Shown here one piece after another: positions 64,000 through 64,000 of a stretch of DNA of 64,000 nucleotides (position 1 is the stretch's first letter; the number at the start of each line of letters is the position of its first letter). The stretch is from assembly GCF_019929185.1 (NCBI RefSeq), contig NZ_JAHZPC010000001.1:186001-250000 (forward strand). Reading direction: 5' to 3'. The position numbers and the translations under genes were made by a program. The notes under the pieces were generated by a model. It saw only the letters and a list, made by a program, of their open reading frames with translations. It made no database searches and was not told the DNA's origin. This DNA comes from Streptococcus parasanguinis. Lineage in GTDB: Bacteria; Bacillota; Bacilli; Lactobacillales; Streptococcaceae.

Positions 64000-64000
64000 A

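Overview
The window is chromosomal DNA of a low-GC firmicute, almost certainly a viridans-group Streptococcus (sanguinis/parasanguinis/mitis-like; I cannot fix the species). The evidence is the gene order ldh / gyrA-srtA, relQ-nadK-rlu-pta, plsY / parE-parC-ilvE, prs-nifS-rex-radC and tdk-GNAT-prfA-prmC-tsaC-glyA, the CodY-type boxes, and ParC carrying Asn137. The window contains no rRNA, CRISPR array or intact mobile element. It has three tRNAs (Arg-CCG, Gln-TTG, Tyr-GTA) and one guanine riboswitch.

Layout. 0-4 kb: translation and one-carbon genes reading left (glyA fragment, tsaC, prmC, prfA, GNAT, tdk). 4-11.5 kb: a 4-OT tautomerase, ilvD with a CodY-like box, a MATE exporter, and purine salvage (guaC, riboswitch, xpt, pbuX). 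11.5-15 kb: a small decayed accessory island. It holds unknown genes, a truncated ADP-ribosylglycohydrolase, a frameshifted ORF, a 51-bp copy of the 3' end of rpsI with a terminator behind it, a SAP-domain protein, and a 36-residue membrane peptide with its own promoter and terminator. 15-19.8 kb: efeO-efeB-efeU-tatC-tatA, an iron-uptake operon with its own Tat translocase. 19.8-28.7 kb: ClC channel, nox, an ApbE/FMN-reductase operon, an extracytoplasmic thioredoxin with CcdA, and brnQ. 28.9-47 kb: housekeeping genes (SanA-like protein, MATE, fhs, coaB-coaC-ECF S component, pgm, mutY, pta/rlu/nadK/relQ, CYTH, prs, nifS, rex), with three copies of a 175-bp repeat. 47-64 kb: radC, srtA, gyrA, ldh, rpsA, tRNAs, ilvE, parC, an ANT(6)-like gene, parE, plsY, and a tandem pair of unknown paralogues.

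The most interesting locus is 23.0-25.9 kb. A signal-less ApbE flavin transferase is followed by two NAD(P)H:FMN-reductase genes. The second is fused to a PAS-like domain and ends in a His/Gly/Asp-rich tail that contains the ApbE flavinylation signature (D-x-x-S-G-A-S) twice, as a tandem repeat. I infer a cytosolic flavin-based electron-transfer module in which ApbE modifies the reductase encoded beside it.

Other cross-cutting signals: four promoters end exactly six bases before an ATG (MATE, coaB, mutY, plsY), which suggests leaderless mRNAs; CodY-like boxes lie before ilvD, ilvE, efeO and possibly pgm; MutY contains no cysteine and so has no Fe-S cluster; and an aminoglycoside-nucleotidyltransferase-like gene separates parE from parC.
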